Source: SAR202 cluster bacterium Io17-Chloro-G6 (GTDB taxonomy: Bacteria > Chloroflexota > Dehalococcoidia > UBA3495). Taken from it: 42,482 nt of DNA. Of the stretch, positions 25,681-35,024 are shown in pieces. The notes beneath the pieces are model-generated. The model was given only the letters and a program-made list of their open reading frames with translations, was not told the origin of the DNA and ran no database searches. Position 1 is the first letter of the stretch. Each line of letters begins with the position of its first letter. The DNA lies in the NCBI GenBank assembly GCA_002816585.1, contig MUCT01000034.1:1-42482 (forward strand), given 5' to 3'. Both the position numbers and the translations under genes were made by a program.

Positions 25681-27351
25681 ATGTCGGAAAAGATGACCGG
25701 AAAGCAGGCCCTGTTGGAGATGCTGAAAGCGGAGGGCGTGCAGCACATCTTCGGCAACCCTGGCACCAGCGAAGCGCCCATCATGGACATGCTGGGCGAT
25801 TACCCGGAGTTGCAATACTTCCTCACCCTGCAAGAAAGCGTCGCCATGGGCATGGGCGAGTCCTATGCCAGGGCCACCGAGAAGCCGTCCCTGGTCATGC
25901 TCCACGTGGACAGCGGGCTGGCCAACGGCATCGCCATAATGCTGGACGCGCTCAATACAGGAACGCCCATGGTCATCATGTCGGCCAACTATGATGCCCG
26001 CAAGATCAACGAAACCAAGACCGACCTAGCTGAATTGGTGCGGCCCGTTACCAAATGGGCGGTGGAGCTAAACCTCCCCGACCAAATTCCGTCCATGGTG
26101 CGCCGGGCTTTTAACGATGCCAATAGCCACCCTAAGGGGCCAGTGTATGTGGGCTTTACCGCCAATGCCCTTGAGGGTGAGGCTGAGATGAATATCGTGC
26201 CCTCCGGCAAGGTGCACGACTCCTACCGCCCTGACCCCGAGGGTATCGAAGAGGCGGTTTCCCTGCTCCTGGCGGCGAAATCGCCCATCATGATGGTGGG
26301 CGACAGGGTCTCTGAGGACCATGCCAACGCCCAAGCGGTGGAACTGGCCGAACTACTGGGACTCCCGGTCTACCAATCCCGGGGCGCGGAGGTATCTTTC
26401 CCTACGACACACCCTCAATTCTTCGGGAACCATACCCTCAGGGTCACCAGCGGCAGAGAACTTCTTAAGGAAGTGGACTTGGTATTGGCCATCGGCATGG
26501 ACGCCATGGACGAGCTGTTTTATTGGGGAGATGTCATATTGGGCCCGGCGACCAAGTTGGTCCACATCGACCCAATTCCGGGCCGGGTTGGCCGGTCGGA
26601 ACCCACGGATGTGGGCATAATATCCCACTGCGGACTGGCCATCGAGGCGTTGGTCAGCTCCATAAAGCCCCGCCTCACGGCTGTTCAGTTGAACGATATC
26701 GAAGGCCGGAAGCTGGAGGCCGTGGCGGCGGCGGCGGAGAGGCGGAAAGCATTCGAAGACTCGGTGGCCGCCAAATGGGACAACAAGCCGATGATTCCGG
26801 CGCGGATGATGTCGGAGTTGGCCAACGCCATACCGGCAAACGCCATCGTGGTGGACGACTCGATCAGCAACCGGGCCACCATGCGCCATTACTTCCAAGG
26901 TGAGAAACGGGGCGACCTCCGAGGGTTCAGAGGCCAGTCCATCGGCGGCGGGATCGGCACGACCATGGGCGCCCAGGTCGCGAACCCCGACCGGCCCGTG
27001 ATCGGCATCATCGGTGACGGCAGCGCCATGATGACCATCCAAGGACTATGGACGGCGGCCAACGACAATATCCCCTGCATATTCGTCATCTGTAACAACG
27101 GGATGTACCGGGTCTTGAAGGTGAACTTCGACGTTTATCAAAGGGAGATTCTGCAGCAGAAGGAATCGGCTGGTGAGAATCTTCCGTATTCGGATTTTCC
27201 CACACCCTTCGACATCTCGGCCATCGCCGCTGGCATGGGCGTCCACGGCGAACGGATAACCGACCCCGCTGAGATAGCGCCGGCCTTGCAGCGGGCGGTC
27301 GCGTCCGGCAAACCCGCCGTTTTGGACGTAGTCATTGACGGGTCTCTTTAG
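25681..27351 (+). CDS. ThDP-dependent enzyme (benzoylformate-decarboxylase / acetolactate-synthase-like)
   Basis: 556 residues with the three-domain ThDP fold. The opening HIFGNPGTSEAPIMDMLGD resembles benzoylformate decarboxylase, and catalytic Glu52 (LQESVAMGMGESYAR) activates the cofactor. The ThDP-binding motif is GDGS at 445-448 (GIIGDGSAMMTIQGLW) with the Asn pair about 27 residues later (ICNNGMY). This is a decarboxylase or carboligase of 2-keto acids, and FAD need not bind. It follows the VOC gene and precedes a repeat-rich gap. The substrate is not determined; oxalyl-CoA decarboxylase or a phenylpyruvate enzyme are alternatives. Confidence 0.88.
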   Translation: MSEKMTGKQALLEMLKAEGVQHIFGNPGTSEAPIMDMLGDYPELQYFLTLQESVAMGMGESYARATEKPSLVMLHVDSGLANGIAIMLDALNTGTPMVIMSANYDARKINETKTDLAELVRPVTKWAVELNLPDQIPSMVRRAFNDANSHPKGPVYVGFTANALEGEAEMNIVPSGKVHDSYRPDPEGIEEAVSLLLAAKSPIMMVGDRVSEDHANAQAVELAELLGLPVYQSRGAEVSFPTTHPQFFGNHTLRVTSGRELLKEVDLVLAIGMDAMDELFYWGDVILGPATKLVHIDPIPGRVGRSEPTDVGIISHCGLAIEALVSSIKPRLTAVQLNDIEGRKLEAVAAAAERRKAFEDSVAAKWDNKPMIPARMMSELANAIPANAIVVDDSISNRATMRHYFQGEKRGDLRGFRGQSIGGGIGTTMGAQVANPDRPVIGIIGDGSAMMTIQGLWTAANDNIPCIFVICNNGMYRVLKVNFDVYQREILQQKESAGENLPYSDFPTPFDISAIAAGMGVHGERITDPAEIAPALQRAVASGKPAVLDVVIDGSL

Positions 27352-27381
27352 CAGTTTCCTGGAGACGGAAGTGCCTTAAAA

Positions 27382-27484
27382 CCGTCATTCTGGGGAGCGC
27401 CGCGGGCCTACGCAGAATCTCGTTTCAACTGGGAATGACGGCTCAGAGAGAACAAGACCCCTCTCTACGCTCGGAGTGACAAAA
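27382..27484. repeat. Intergenic inverted repeat element (MITE/REP-like)
   Basis: CCGTCATTC (27382-27390) and GAATGACGG (27433-27441) are perfect 9-bp inverted repeats around GGGGAGCGC...GCAGAATCTCG. This is followed by CGCTCGGAGTGACAAA, which looks like a further half-repeat. The pattern recalls repeats I associate with intergenic regions of environmental bacteria. It fills most of the 357-base gap before the MFS gene; small open frames there have no family signature. Confidence 0.5.
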
Positions 27485-27708
27485 AAGGGGTTCTCGGACA
27501 CGCTGATTACTCCTGAGGTAAAGCCCAAGGGAACGGAGGGCGGGTTGGATATCCCGGTTGATGCATGTGTTGGGAGATCCCGTGCCTCAGGACTAACCCT
27601 GTCTTGCATTAGCTTCGGAACAGAGATGATAAAATTGTCCAGCCCCGACCCAGTGGGTCATCCTCTTACGGGACACCTCCAGCGTATGCCCATTCTCTCC
27701 GGCGAAGA

Positions 27709-29094
27709 ATGCTGCCACGAACGCCGGTGGAGCCTGCTCCTTTGAGCTTCTCGCGACTGCGGGCCGGGCTAGCTCAGCGGTTGCCCTTCTACTATGGCTG
27801 GGTGATATTGGCCGTCGCCTCTGTGCCCGCCTTAGGCGCCCGGTCCGTGATGGCTGTCGCCACCCTTTCTGTCTTCGTGGTGCCCATAACCGACCAGTTT
27901 GGCTGGTCGCGGGGCCAGTTCTCAGGAGCAGTCAGCTTGGGGGCGCTCTTTGGGCTTATCGTCTCCCCATTCGCCGGGAGGCTGGTGGACCGGTATGGCT
28001 CAGGGGTAATTCTGTCGGCCTCATCGGCGGTGGTAGGGTTGTGCGCCATCGGGCTCTCTCTAATCTCTCCGATCTGGTCCTTCTACGCGTTGTACGTTCC
28101 AGGTCGGGCGGTGTTCTCCAGCCCTTTAGAACTGGGCACTTCTACCGCGGTCAGCAATTGGTTCATCCGGCGCAGGCCGATGACTTTGGCCTACATGGGA
28201 GTCGTCCAGGGAATCGGCCTCACCATTTTTCCAATAATCGCCCAGGTACTGATCGACGGCTGGGGCTGGAGAACGGCGTGGCTGGCCATGGGTATCTTCA
28301 CCATTGGCACTGGCATCATTCCGGTGTTATTGCTGATGGCCCGGCGGCCCGAGGATATGGGACTGGAGCCCGACCCGGACAAAAGCGGTCAGGCGACGAC
28401 CGGTGGCGAAACTCCAGGGCAACGGCAACCCGGTCCCATCCGGCATACCGAATTCGACTACACCGTCCGCCAGGCGTTGGCTACCAGAGCCTTCTGGATT
28501 CTGTCCCTGTTTTCGGTTTGCGGTTTCGTGGTCCAGGCCGGTGTGAGCCTGCACCAGGTGCCTCACTACATTAGCCAGGGTGTGCCCACCCACCTGGCGG
28601 CATTGACTGCCAGTTCATTTGCCTTCGGGCAAGTGCCTGGAGGGCTATTCTGGTCGCTGGTGGCCCGACGAATCCCGCTCCGGTTATTGCTGTCGGCAGC
28701 CGCGGCCACCATGGCCGTCGGAGCTGTTGGCACGGCAGCGAGCAGTTCACTCTCGTCGGGAATCCCGATGGCGTTGCTATTAGGGATCGGCGTTGGCGGA
28801 TTACATCTGCTGCTGCGGCTGACCTGGGCCGACTATTATGGACGGCTGCATTTGGGGGCGATCCGAGGACTGACTCTACCTGCTCAGATCGGCGGCCAAG
28901 CTCTGGGGCCGATAGTCGCCGGGGTCATGTTCGACGCCACCGACGGCTACCGTATTCCGTTCACTATATTCGGAATCATAGTGGCTGTCGGCGCGGTAAT
29001 GGTTTTGACCGCCACCCCGCCCGGCCCCCTGCCGTTGGGAAGCGTTTCCGGGCAGCCTTCCGCCGAGGCACGGCATTCCTCTCAGATCGCCTAA
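27709..29094 (+). CDS. MFS transporter, monocarboxylate/OxlT-like
   Basis: 461 residues, 12 hydrophobic spans. It starts with a polar N-terminus and helix 1 LPFYYGWVILAVASVPALGA, continuing into FVVPITDQFGWSRGQFSGAV as in monocarboxylate-type MFS carriers. Motif-A loop: SPFAGRLVDRYGSG. A long cytosolic loop lies around residues 215-250 (RRPEDMGLEPDPDKSGQATT), and the C-terminal tail is polar. ATG 27709 lacks a strong ribosome-binding site. The gene ends only 3 bases from the convergent methyltransferase. Confidence 0.9.
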   Translation: MLPRTPVEPAPLSFSRLRAGLAQRLPFYYGWVILAVASVPALGARSVMAVATLSVFVVPITDQFGWSRGQFSGAVSLGALFGLIVSPFAGRLVDRYGSGVILSASSAVVGLCAIGLSLISPIWSFYALYVPGRAVFSSPLELGTSTAVSNWFIRRRPMTLAYMGVVQGIGLTIFPIIAQVLIDGWGWRTAWLAMGIFTIGTGIIPVLLLMARRPEDMGLEPDPDKSGQATTGGETPGQRQPGPIRHTEFDYTVRQALATRAFWILSLFSVCGFVVQAGVSLHQVPHYISQGVPTHLAALTASSFAFGQVPGGLFWSLVARRIPLRLLLSAAAATMAVGAVGTAASSSLSSGIPMALLLGIGVGGLHLLLRLTWADYYGRLHLGAIRGLTLPAQIGGQALGPIVAGVMFDATDGYRIPFTIFGIIVAVGAVMVLTATPPGPLPLGSVSGQPSAEARHSSQIA

Positions 29095-29097
29095 TAC

Positions 29098-29808
29098 CTA
29101 AGGCGCCTGCGCTTTTCGGCTGAACACGGCGTACATCGGGTCGCCCGGCGGGCTATCGTCGGGGTTCAAGAAAGTGGCCTGAATATCTTCGAAATTCTCC
29201 GCAGCCTCCATGTAGGTCCCCACCAGGTCCACCCGGCCCCGGTCGGTGTTGTTACGCCAGATCAGCACGGCCTTGGTCGCGAACATCCGGTTGGAAAAGC
29301 TAACTATGAAGACGCCGCCCGGCCTCAGGATACGGTTTACGTGCTTGAACGTCTCGATGGGTTTAGTCAGGTATTGGGCTGAGACGGTGATGAGCACGGC
29401 ATCAAACGACTCGTCGTCAAAAGGCAGAACAGGATCGGCGTTCACATCGTGAACGACATATTCGTCCAGGTCAGGGTTCTCCCGCATCTCGATCCCGTTT
29501 AAACCCAGGCCGACCAGCCGATTCTTGGCGTGACCCTCGGGCCAATGGGATCGCCAACTGCTCATCAGGTCCAGCACATCGGAATTTTCAGGGACCTGAT
29601 CCTTGAACAGGCGAGCCACCGCCGCTATGGCCCCATCGTCTATGTGCACAACGAGGCGCGGAGATTCGTAGAAGACCCTATCGTCCCCTTCATCCTCCCG
29701 TTGGAAATACTCCGGTGAAAATCGCGACTCCGTGGCTTGGCCTCCTTGTTTAGCTGAATCGGGTATTGCTGGATCGGTTGGGATGATTCTGGCAGGCCCG
29801 CGCGGCAC
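29098..29808 (-). CDS. Class I SAM-dependent methyltransferase
   Basis: 236 residues. The SAM-binding motif I region reads NSDVLDLMSSWRSHWPEG, followed by LVGLGLNGIEMRENPDLDEY, the post-motif DPVLPFDDESFDAVLITVS and NRILRPGGVFIVSFSNRMF. This is the order of UbiE/type-11 methyltransferases, although motif I lacks the usual GxGxG glycines. The substrate is unknown. The gap to the divergent CMD gene carries no further gene. Confidence 0.85.
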   Translation of the reverse strand: MPRGPARIIPTDPAIPDSAKQGGQATESRFSPEYFQREDEGDDRVFYESPRLVVHIDDGAIAAVARLFKDQVPENSDVLDLMSSWRSHWPEGHAKNRLVGLGLNGIEMRENPDLDEYVVHDVNADPVLPFDDESFDAVLITVSAQYLTKPIETFKHVNRILRPGGVFIVSFSNRMFATKAVLIWRNNTDRGRVDLVGTYMEAAENFEDIQATFLNPDDSPPGDPMYAVFSRKAQAP

Positions 29809-29923
29809 CGGCGAATTGTATCATGGCCCAATATGGCGCAATCGGTCACCTGGTGGCGCGGACAACCAGGGATTACAATCCCCGCACCAATCCAGAAATG
29901 AGATTAATCAAGGAGAAAAAGCT

Positions 29924-30301
29924 ATGGCCTCGGACGACAAAGAAGAAATGCTGCGAGAGATCACCGAGAAACGGGGTTATTCCCTGGAAATGCACCGGAT
30001 CATGGCCGAAGTGGACATGGATTGGGTCACCAGCTACAACCAGTTCATCGATGCGACCTACACTGGCCAACGGTTGTTGGACCGGAAGACCAAGGAGTTG
30101 CTGCAAGTCGCGGTCGAAGCGGCCCTCAGGGCAGACATCGACCAGATACAAGCCCATATCCATGTGGCGATTCAAGAGGGCGCCACGCCCATGGAGGTGT
30201 TGGAGGCGATGCAGTGTGTAATCATGCCCATGGGCGCGTTGGCCTACCGGCGCGGCCTCCAAGCCTGGTCCGCCGAGACTGGAATCGGCCTAGAGAAATA
30301 A
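29924..30301 (+). CDS. Carboxymuconolactone decarboxylase family protein (second copy)
   Basis: 125 residues from ATG 29924, which AAGGAGAAA precedes; a longer frame upstream has no ribosome-binding site. All-helical CMD domain: MHRIMAEVDMDWVTSYNQFI, LDRKTKELLQVAVEAALRAD and IQAHIHVAIQEGATPMEVLE. The AhpD-type CxxC is absent; a His (AHIHVA) sits where the second thiol would be. It is a putative decarboxylase or hydrolase partner of the nearby FAH-family enzyme. Two terminator-like hairpins follow. Confidence 0.85.
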   Translation: MASDDKEEMLREITEKRGYSLEMHRIMAEVDMDWVTSYNQFIDATYTGQRLLDRKTKELLQVAVEAALRADIDQIQAHIHVAIQEGATPMEVLEAMQCVIMPMGALAYRRGLQAWSAETGIGLEK

Positions 30302-30303
30302 GA

Positions 30304-30333
30304 GGCACAGCCCGGTTTCAGGGAGGCTGTGCC
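30304..30333 (+). terminator. Hairpin after the CMD gene
   Basis: GGCACAGCC (30304-30312) pairs with GGCTGTGCC (30325-30333), a perfect 9-bp stem three bases after the stop codon, with loop CGGTTTCAGGGA. It has no clear T-run, so it may be a rho-helped terminator or an mRNA-protecting hairpin. Confidence 0.5.
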
Positions 30334-30350
30334 CCTACACGTTAGCTAGG

Positions 30351-30391
30351 AAAACCGGCAGCGCCGGTGGAAACCCGGCTAAGCCGGTTTT
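30351..30391. terminator. Bidirectional terminator of the CCGGC family
   Basis: AAAACCGGC (30351-30359) pairs with GCCGGTTTT (30383-30391). Smaller CCGGC palindromes nest inside. It overlaps the last codon of the leftward FAH-family gene, whose TAG stop is the complement of 30379-30381. The A-run and T-run allow use in either direction. Confidence 0.65.
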
Positions 30392-31167
30392 TGCCAGTTG
30401 ACCTTGTTGGTCAGGGTGCCGATGTCGTTGATGGAGATGGTACAGACGTCGCCGTCCACCATGTTCTCTGTGGCGCCGTCAGTCCCCATCCAGAGCACAT
30501 CGCCGGGCACCAGGGTCAGGTACTGGCTCATTTTGCTGATGAAGGTACGCACACCGAAGATGGCGGTGGCGGCGTCGTACTCGCCAACGACCTGGTCGTT
30601 GACCTTGATGACCACATGCAGGTCGTCGGGATTCAGGCCGGTGACGATCCACGGGCCCATGGGCTTGAAGGTGTCGGTGTTTTTGGCCCGCCACATCGTG
30701 CGGTCGTTCCGCTGCCAGGTGCGTTCGCTGACGTCGTTGCCGATGGTGAAGCCGAGCACATAGTCCAAGGCCTGCTCCTCAGTAACGTTGTGGCAAGTCT
30801 TTCCGATCACAGCCACCAATTCACCTTCGTATTGGAGCATCTCGGTCGCGTCCTTGGGCACGATGATATCGTGGCCGTCGGGCACCAGAGCGTTGATGGC
30901 CCGGTAGCCAACGTCGGCCTGCTTGGGCAAAACCGCTTCTTCGCCGCGCATCTGGGCGGCCCAAGTCACGTGCTCGGGGTAATTGATGCCGGCGGCGTAG
31001 AAGGTCGGCGGTATCACCGGCACCTCTAGCTTCACCGCGTCCAACTTATGGGAGTTAGATGTCTTGGTGTAACTGTCGAAGGGGCTGCCGTCGACCTCTA
31101 TAACCGTGTCGCCCTCGATGATGCCGTAGGAGATGGGTCCTCCGGTGGAGAATCTGCACCATTTCAT
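30379..31167 (-). CDS. Fumarylacetoacetate hydrolase (FAH) family protein
   Basis: 262 residues. Metal-binding carboxylates lie in EMLQYEGELVAVIGK and FTIGNDVSERTWQR, and PTFYAAGINYPEHV is the usual start of the catalytic domain. The C-terminal core is SQYLTLVPGDVLWMGTDGA and ENMVDGDVCTISIND. The family hydrolyses or decarboxylates beta-diketo acids in aromatic catabolism. ATG 31167 is preceded by GAGGTGA. The substrate is open. It is divergent to the SDR gene at 31342. Confidence 0.92.
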   Translation of the reverse strand: MKWCRFSTGGPISYGIIEGDTVIEVDGSPFDSYTKTSNSHKLDAVKLEVPVIPPTFYAAGINYPEHVTWAAQMRGEEAVLPKQADVGYRAINALVPDGHDIIVPKDATEMLQYEGELVAVIGKTCHNVTEEQALDYVLGFTIGNDVSERTWQRNDRTMWRAKNTDTFKPMGPWIVTGLNPDDLHVVIKVNDQVVGEYDAATAIFGVRTFISKMSQYLTLVPGDVLWMGTDGATENMVDGDVCTISINDIGTLTNKVNWQKPA

Positions 31168-31341
31168 ATTGGTTTCACCTCATTCCCGGCTCTGTGTGCT
31201 ACCGCGGCCGAAACATTGTTCAGGGCAATTCTACACCGCGCTCCAGCCCGGTCAAGGTGGTAGAATCGAGCCCGCCGGACGCCCAAAACTCCGGGAGAAT
31301 CATCGTCTCGATCAAACTAACATCAAGAAGGTGGAATAGTC

Positions 31342-32112
31342 ATGCGATTGGAAGGAAAAACAGCCCTCATCACCGGCGCCAGCCGGAACATTGGGAGAGA
31401 GGTCGCTTTGACCTTCGCCCGCGAGGGCGCCGGCCTGATCCTGAACACCCGCAGCAGCCAGGCCGAACTTGATGAAGTGGCTGGTAAATGCCGGGAGCTT
31501 GGCGTTAAGACCCACACGGCGATCGCCGACGTGTCTGACGCGGCCAGCGTTTACAAGATGGTGGAGGACGGCATTCAGGCACTGGGCAAGATCGACATCC
31601 TCGTCAGTAACGTGGCCATTCGCCCTCACAAGCCCATCCTGGAGGTGACCGATGAGGAGTGGCACACCACGCTCGGGGTGAACTTGGACGCGGCGTTCTA
31701 TCTGTGCAAGGCCGTGTTGCCGGGGATGATAGAGCGGAAGAGCGGCAGCATCATCGCCATGGGCGGGCAGTCGGCTATCACCGGACGCCCCGATACCAGC
31801 ATTGTGACCACGGCCAAGACCGGCTTGCTGGGTCTGATACGGGCCGTGGCGGCAGAGATGGCGCCCCACAACGTCCGCGCCAACATGGTTAACCCCGGCT
31901 CTACCGACACATCCCGTGAACATCCAGAGTGGTATCCGGAATTCCAGAGCGGTATAAGCCGTGGGTCAAGTGAGCACCTAAAAGATCTTCCGATGGGCCG
32001 CCAAGCCACGGTGCAGGACATCGCCAATGCCTGCCTGTTCTTCGCCTCCGACGAGTCTGGCTACATCACCGGCGATAGCGTGAACGTCATGGGGGGCCGC
32101 TACATCGTCTAA
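31342..32112 (+). CDS. SDR-family protein lacking the catalytic Ser/Tyr
   Basis: 256 residues. The NAD(P)-binding motif TGASRNIG (11-18) and NVA (90-92) are classical SDR, and Lys159 is kept. The catalytic Tyr of YxxxK is Val155 (TSIVTTAKTG), and the usual Ser is replaced: Gly141-Gly142 occupy the INISS position (IIAMGGQSAITGRP). The fold is intact to the C-terminal GYITGDSVNVMGGRYIV. AGAAGGTGG precedes ATG 31342. It may bind a cofactor and substrate without usual dehydrogenase chemistry, or use another residue (Ser144 or Ser153). The catabolic genes around it suggest aromatic or ketone metabolism. Confidence 0.88.
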   Translation: MRLEGKTALITGASRNIGREVALTFAREGAGLILNTRSSQAELDEVAGKCRELGVKTHTAIADVSDAASVYKMVEDGIQALGKIDILVSNVAIRPHKPILEVTDEEWHTTLGVNLDAAFYLCKAVLPGMIERKSGSIIAMGGQSAITGRPDTSIVTTAKTGLLGLIRAVAAEMAPHNVRANMVNPGSTDTSREHPEWYPEFQSGISRGSSEHLKDLPMGRQATVQDIANACLFFASDESGYITGDSVNVMGGRYIV

Positions 32113-32155
32113 GCGGCCGCCGGCGCGGCCGGGTTTTCTGGGGCGCCGGCCGCTT
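32111..32155 (+). terminator. Long GC-rich hairpin terminator after the SDR gene
   Basis: AAGCGGCCG (32111-32119) pairs with CGGCCGCTT (32147-32155), and a smaller GC palindrome with GGGTTTT lies inside. The stem starts inside the stop codon. It is another member of the CCGGC-type terminator set. Confidence 0.55.
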
Positions 32156-32208
32156 CGACCGAGTCGAGATTGTTTATTCAACTGCCGCACGGATCTGACC
32201 CGAAGCCA

Positions 32209-33366
32209 TCAGCCCGTGTAGTGGGGCATGACCTCGTGGGTGAAGAGCTCGATTGACCGCATGGCCTGCTCATGGGACAGGTCGCCCCACTGAAAGGCGC
32301 CCACGAAGTAGTTTGCGCCCGTGGCGACGTACTCATCCATGTATTGGCGAATGGTGTTGGGAGAGCCGGCCACCGATCCAAATCCCGCAGCCGAAACACC
32401 CTCGTTGGTGACTCGTCCCCGAAGATTATTTCGCCGTTCTTGACGCTCCATTGCCTCCAGCGAGGAGTCCAAGTCGCGCCGTTCTTCTTGCGGCAGTTCC
32501 CGGGCTGGTATGGCAGCGGGCCGGGGGTTCATGCCCTCACCGGCAAACTGGGTCAGACCCCGCCGCTCGGCCTCCAAACGCCGGGGAGTGGCCAGGTTCC
32601 AGCGGTAGTGTTCCCAGGCCGGCTCAGCCTGTTTCATCGCTTCTTCATCGGTGTCGGCCAGCAACAGGTGGACGACCAGCCCGATCTTGGGTTCCGTTCC
32701 CTGGGCGGTCAACGCGCCCACCCCTTGATGTTTCTCCCATTCTTGGTGGTAGCGCTTGACGTTGGCCTCGAAGCTGTCCAGGCCGCCGACGATAATGGTG
32801 TTCATGCCGTCCATCGCCGCCGTCTCCACGTTGCGCATGTACCAAAATGGCGGCATCGGCACCTGCAATGGCCGAAGCCGCATAGGAAGCTCATCGAAGT
32901 TGTAAAACTCACCATGGTAGGTCAGTTCATCGTGGCTAAGACCGTTCTGGACGGCGGCCAAGGTCTCGCGGTACCTGGCGTAGTTGGCTTCCACATCCGA
33001 GTCCTGTCCCCAGAAGAATGCTTCGAAAACACCGCCCCGGCCAACGCCAATCTCCAGGCGTCCACCGCTGAGGTGGTCCAGCATGCAGTACTCTTCGATG
33101 AGCTGGACGGGATGGTGGAGGGGCAGCACACAGATACCCGGTCCGAAGCGGATGTTGGCGGTACGCTGGGATACCGCAGCCAGGAACACGTTCTGCGACG
33201 GGGCCAGACTGTGCACCGCCGGTGTGTGGTGCTCAGCCAGATGATAGGCATAGTAATTGGCCTTATCCAATACCTCGATCTGTTCCATGCGTAGATTGTA
33301 GGTCTCTTGAAGTCCCAGGCCAGGAACAGGTTCGATATGATCGAATACGCCGAATTGAAGAGCCAT
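32209..33366 (-). CDS. LLM-class flavin-dependent oxidoreductase (luciferase-like)
   Basis: 385 residues of the bacterial luciferase-like fold: FGVFDHIEPVPGLG, KANYYAYHLAEHHTPAVHSL, SQRTANIRFGPGICVLPLHH, LDHLSGGRLEIGVGRGGVFE and a C-terminal GSVAGSPNTIRQYMDEYVAT. It uses reduced FMN, supplied by a reductase, to oxygenate an unknown substrate. An alkanesulfonate- or luciferase-type monooxygenase is expected. AGGAGA precedes ATG 33366. FMN-dependent monooxygenases are expanded in SAR202-type Chloroflexota, which fits this host. Confidence 0.92.
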   Translation of the reverse strand: MALQFGVFDHIEPVPGLGLQETYNLRMEQIEVLDKANYYAYHLAEHHTPAVHSLAPSQNVFLAAVSQRTANIRFGPGICVLPLHHPVQLIEEYCMLDHLSGGRLEIGVGRGGVFEAFFWGQDSDVEANYARYRETLAAVQNGLSHDELTYHGEFYNFDELPMRLRPLQVPMPPFWYMRNVETAAMDGMNTIIVGGLDSFEANVKRYHQEWEKHQGVGALTAQGTEPKIGLVVHLLLADTDEEAMKQAEPAWEHYRWNLATPRRLEAERRGLTQFAGEGMNPRPAAIPARELPQEERRDLDSSLEAMERQERRNNLRGRVTNEGVSAAGFGSVAGSPNTIRQYMDEYVATGANYFVGAFQWGDLSHEQAMRSIELFTHEVMPHYTG

Positions 33367-33455
33367 TTGCCAGGTCTCCTAGTCGATGTTAATTGAGTGC
33401 CTCGGTAAGAATTCTACTATCGCCGTCAAACGGGCTCCCGTCTACCGGCTTTGTT

Positions 33456-35024
33456 TCAAGTGATCTGCGGGGCGTCCGCCGCCGCCGCTGACCGCGGCTG
33501 ACGCCACCCGCCGGCCAAGAACACCACCGCGGCCAGCAGGCCAAGGGACGAGGCGATCAGGAAAATCTCTCTGAACGCCTTGATGAAGGCCACTCCTTCG
33601 GACTCCGCGCCCGCCGCCAGTCCCACCAGGTGGTAGTCGCTGCGCCAGCCGAAGACCCCACCGATCACCGCCACGGCCAGAACCCTGCCAAAGGACTGAG
33701 ATAGTGAGAGGGCTGCTCCCGCGGTGCCGAACCTCTCGGCAGGCACGCTGCCCAACATCATTGAATAGGCGGCGGCCTGGAACAACCCCAGCCCAGTGCC
33801 CACTATCCCGATCCGTAGCGCCACCTCGCCCAGGCTTGATTCGGCGCTCAGGTAACCCATATATAGCAGGCCGAAGGCCATTACCAACAGGCCGCCGAAT
33901 CCCACCGGCAGATTTCCGAATCTGTCGCAAAGCCAGCCCCCTGCGCCGGAAGATGCAGTGTTCAAGAAGGCCAAAGTTGCCAGCATCAGTCCCAAAGCGA
34001 GAGTCCCCCTTGCCAGACTGTCGGCCATGTAGAACGGAAAGATGAACCAGATAACAAAAACCCCGAGGTTGGCCAAGAACATGCTCAAACTGGAGACGCT
34101 AAAGCCTCGAATCCGGAGCAGATAACCGGGCAACACAGGCCACCGGGCCGTGCGTTCCGCACGCCAGAATGTGGCGAGGAAGACTGGAGCCAATGGCAGC
34201 AAGATGAGGACCGCCGGGGAGGTCCATCCAAGTGACCTACCCAGTCTGAGACCGATGATCAGGCAGAGGAGTCCGGCGACCAACAATGCCGCCCCCTGAA
34301 CATCAAAAGCTGGACCAGAGGCCGGGCCGGCCCGGCGGCGTTCCAAGAACCAGATCCCCAGAACGATGGCGATAACCGCGAAGGGCGTCCGGCCGAGGAA
34401 AATCCATTCCCACCCCGCCCACTCGACCAGCAATCCTGCGCCGATGGTGCCCGCCAGCATGCCCAGGGCCTGGCTGCTCACGGTGAAGCCCATGCTCAAA
34501 CCGCGCCGGTGACTGGGGAACACGCCGGCCGCTATAGCCGGAGACGCCGCGAACAGGCAACCTGCGCCCAACGCCTGCAGCACGCGAAATCCAACTACCG
34601 TTGCCAAGTTGGGGGAGAAGGCGATGAAGAACATGGCTGCCAGATAGATCGATGCGCCGAAAATGTACACCGGCCTCAGACCAAACCGGTCGGCGAAACT
34701 GCCCGCCCCCATGACCAATGCCGCCTGGGTTGCGACGAAGGCGACGATCACCCACTGGATACTCTGCAAGTCGGCATCCAAGTCTTCGGTCATCAAAGGC
34801 AGGGCCACGTTCACCGAGGTGTCCAGGGCGCCCAGGAACATGCCCAAGCTAGCGGCAACAGCAATCAGGACGCGGCCCCACGGCTTGGCAGCGTGATCAA
34901 AGGCCAAATTCAAGGCCTGTTCCGGCGATTCATCCGTGGGTTTTTCCGGGGTGAGCTCATAAGTACCGAATTCTACCCCTTCTGGTTTGGAAGTCGATAC
35001 GGCCGCCCTGACGTCGTCTTTCAA
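33456..35024 (-). CDS. MFS transporter, DHA2-like (14 helices)
   Basis: 522 residues with about 14 hydrophobic spans. The D1-like motif of helix 1 is GALDTSVNVALPLMTEDL, motif A reads GAGSFADRFGLRPVYIFG, and a large hydrophilic N-terminus precedes helix 1. It is likely a proton-coupled exporter. The C-terminal end AAAADAPQIT is polar. No regulator is adjacent, and it is divergent to acs at 35174. Confidence 0.88.
   Translation of the reverse strand: MKDDVRAAVSTSKPEGVEFGTYELTPEKPTDESPEQALNLAFDHAAKPWGRVLIAVAASLGMFLGALDTSVNVALPLMTEDLDADLQSIQWVIVAFVATQAALVMGAGSFADRFGLRPVYIFGASIYLAAMFFIAFSPNLATVVGFRVLQALGAGCLFAASPAIAAGVFPSHRRGLSMGFTVSSQALGMLAGTIGAGLLVEWAGWEWIFLGRTPFAVIAIVLGIWFLERRRAGPASGPAFDVQGAALLVAGLLCLIIGLRLGRSLGWTSPAVLILLPLAPVFLATFWRAERTARWPVLPGYLLRIRGFSVSSLSMFLANLGVFVIWFIFPFYMADSLARGTLALGLMLATLAFLNTASSGAGGWLCDRFGNLPVGFGGLLVMAFGLLYMGYLSAESSLGEVALRIGIVGTGLGLFQAAAYSMMLGSVPAERFGTAGAALSLSQSFGRVLAVAVIGGVFGWRSDYHLVGLAAGAESEGVAFIKAFREIFLIASSLGLLAAVVFLAGGWRQPRSAAAADAPQIT

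Noticed and set aside
27476..27745. 89-codon frame before the MFS gene
   Set aside because: It lies across the repeat element, has no recognisable domain and overlaps the MFS start.
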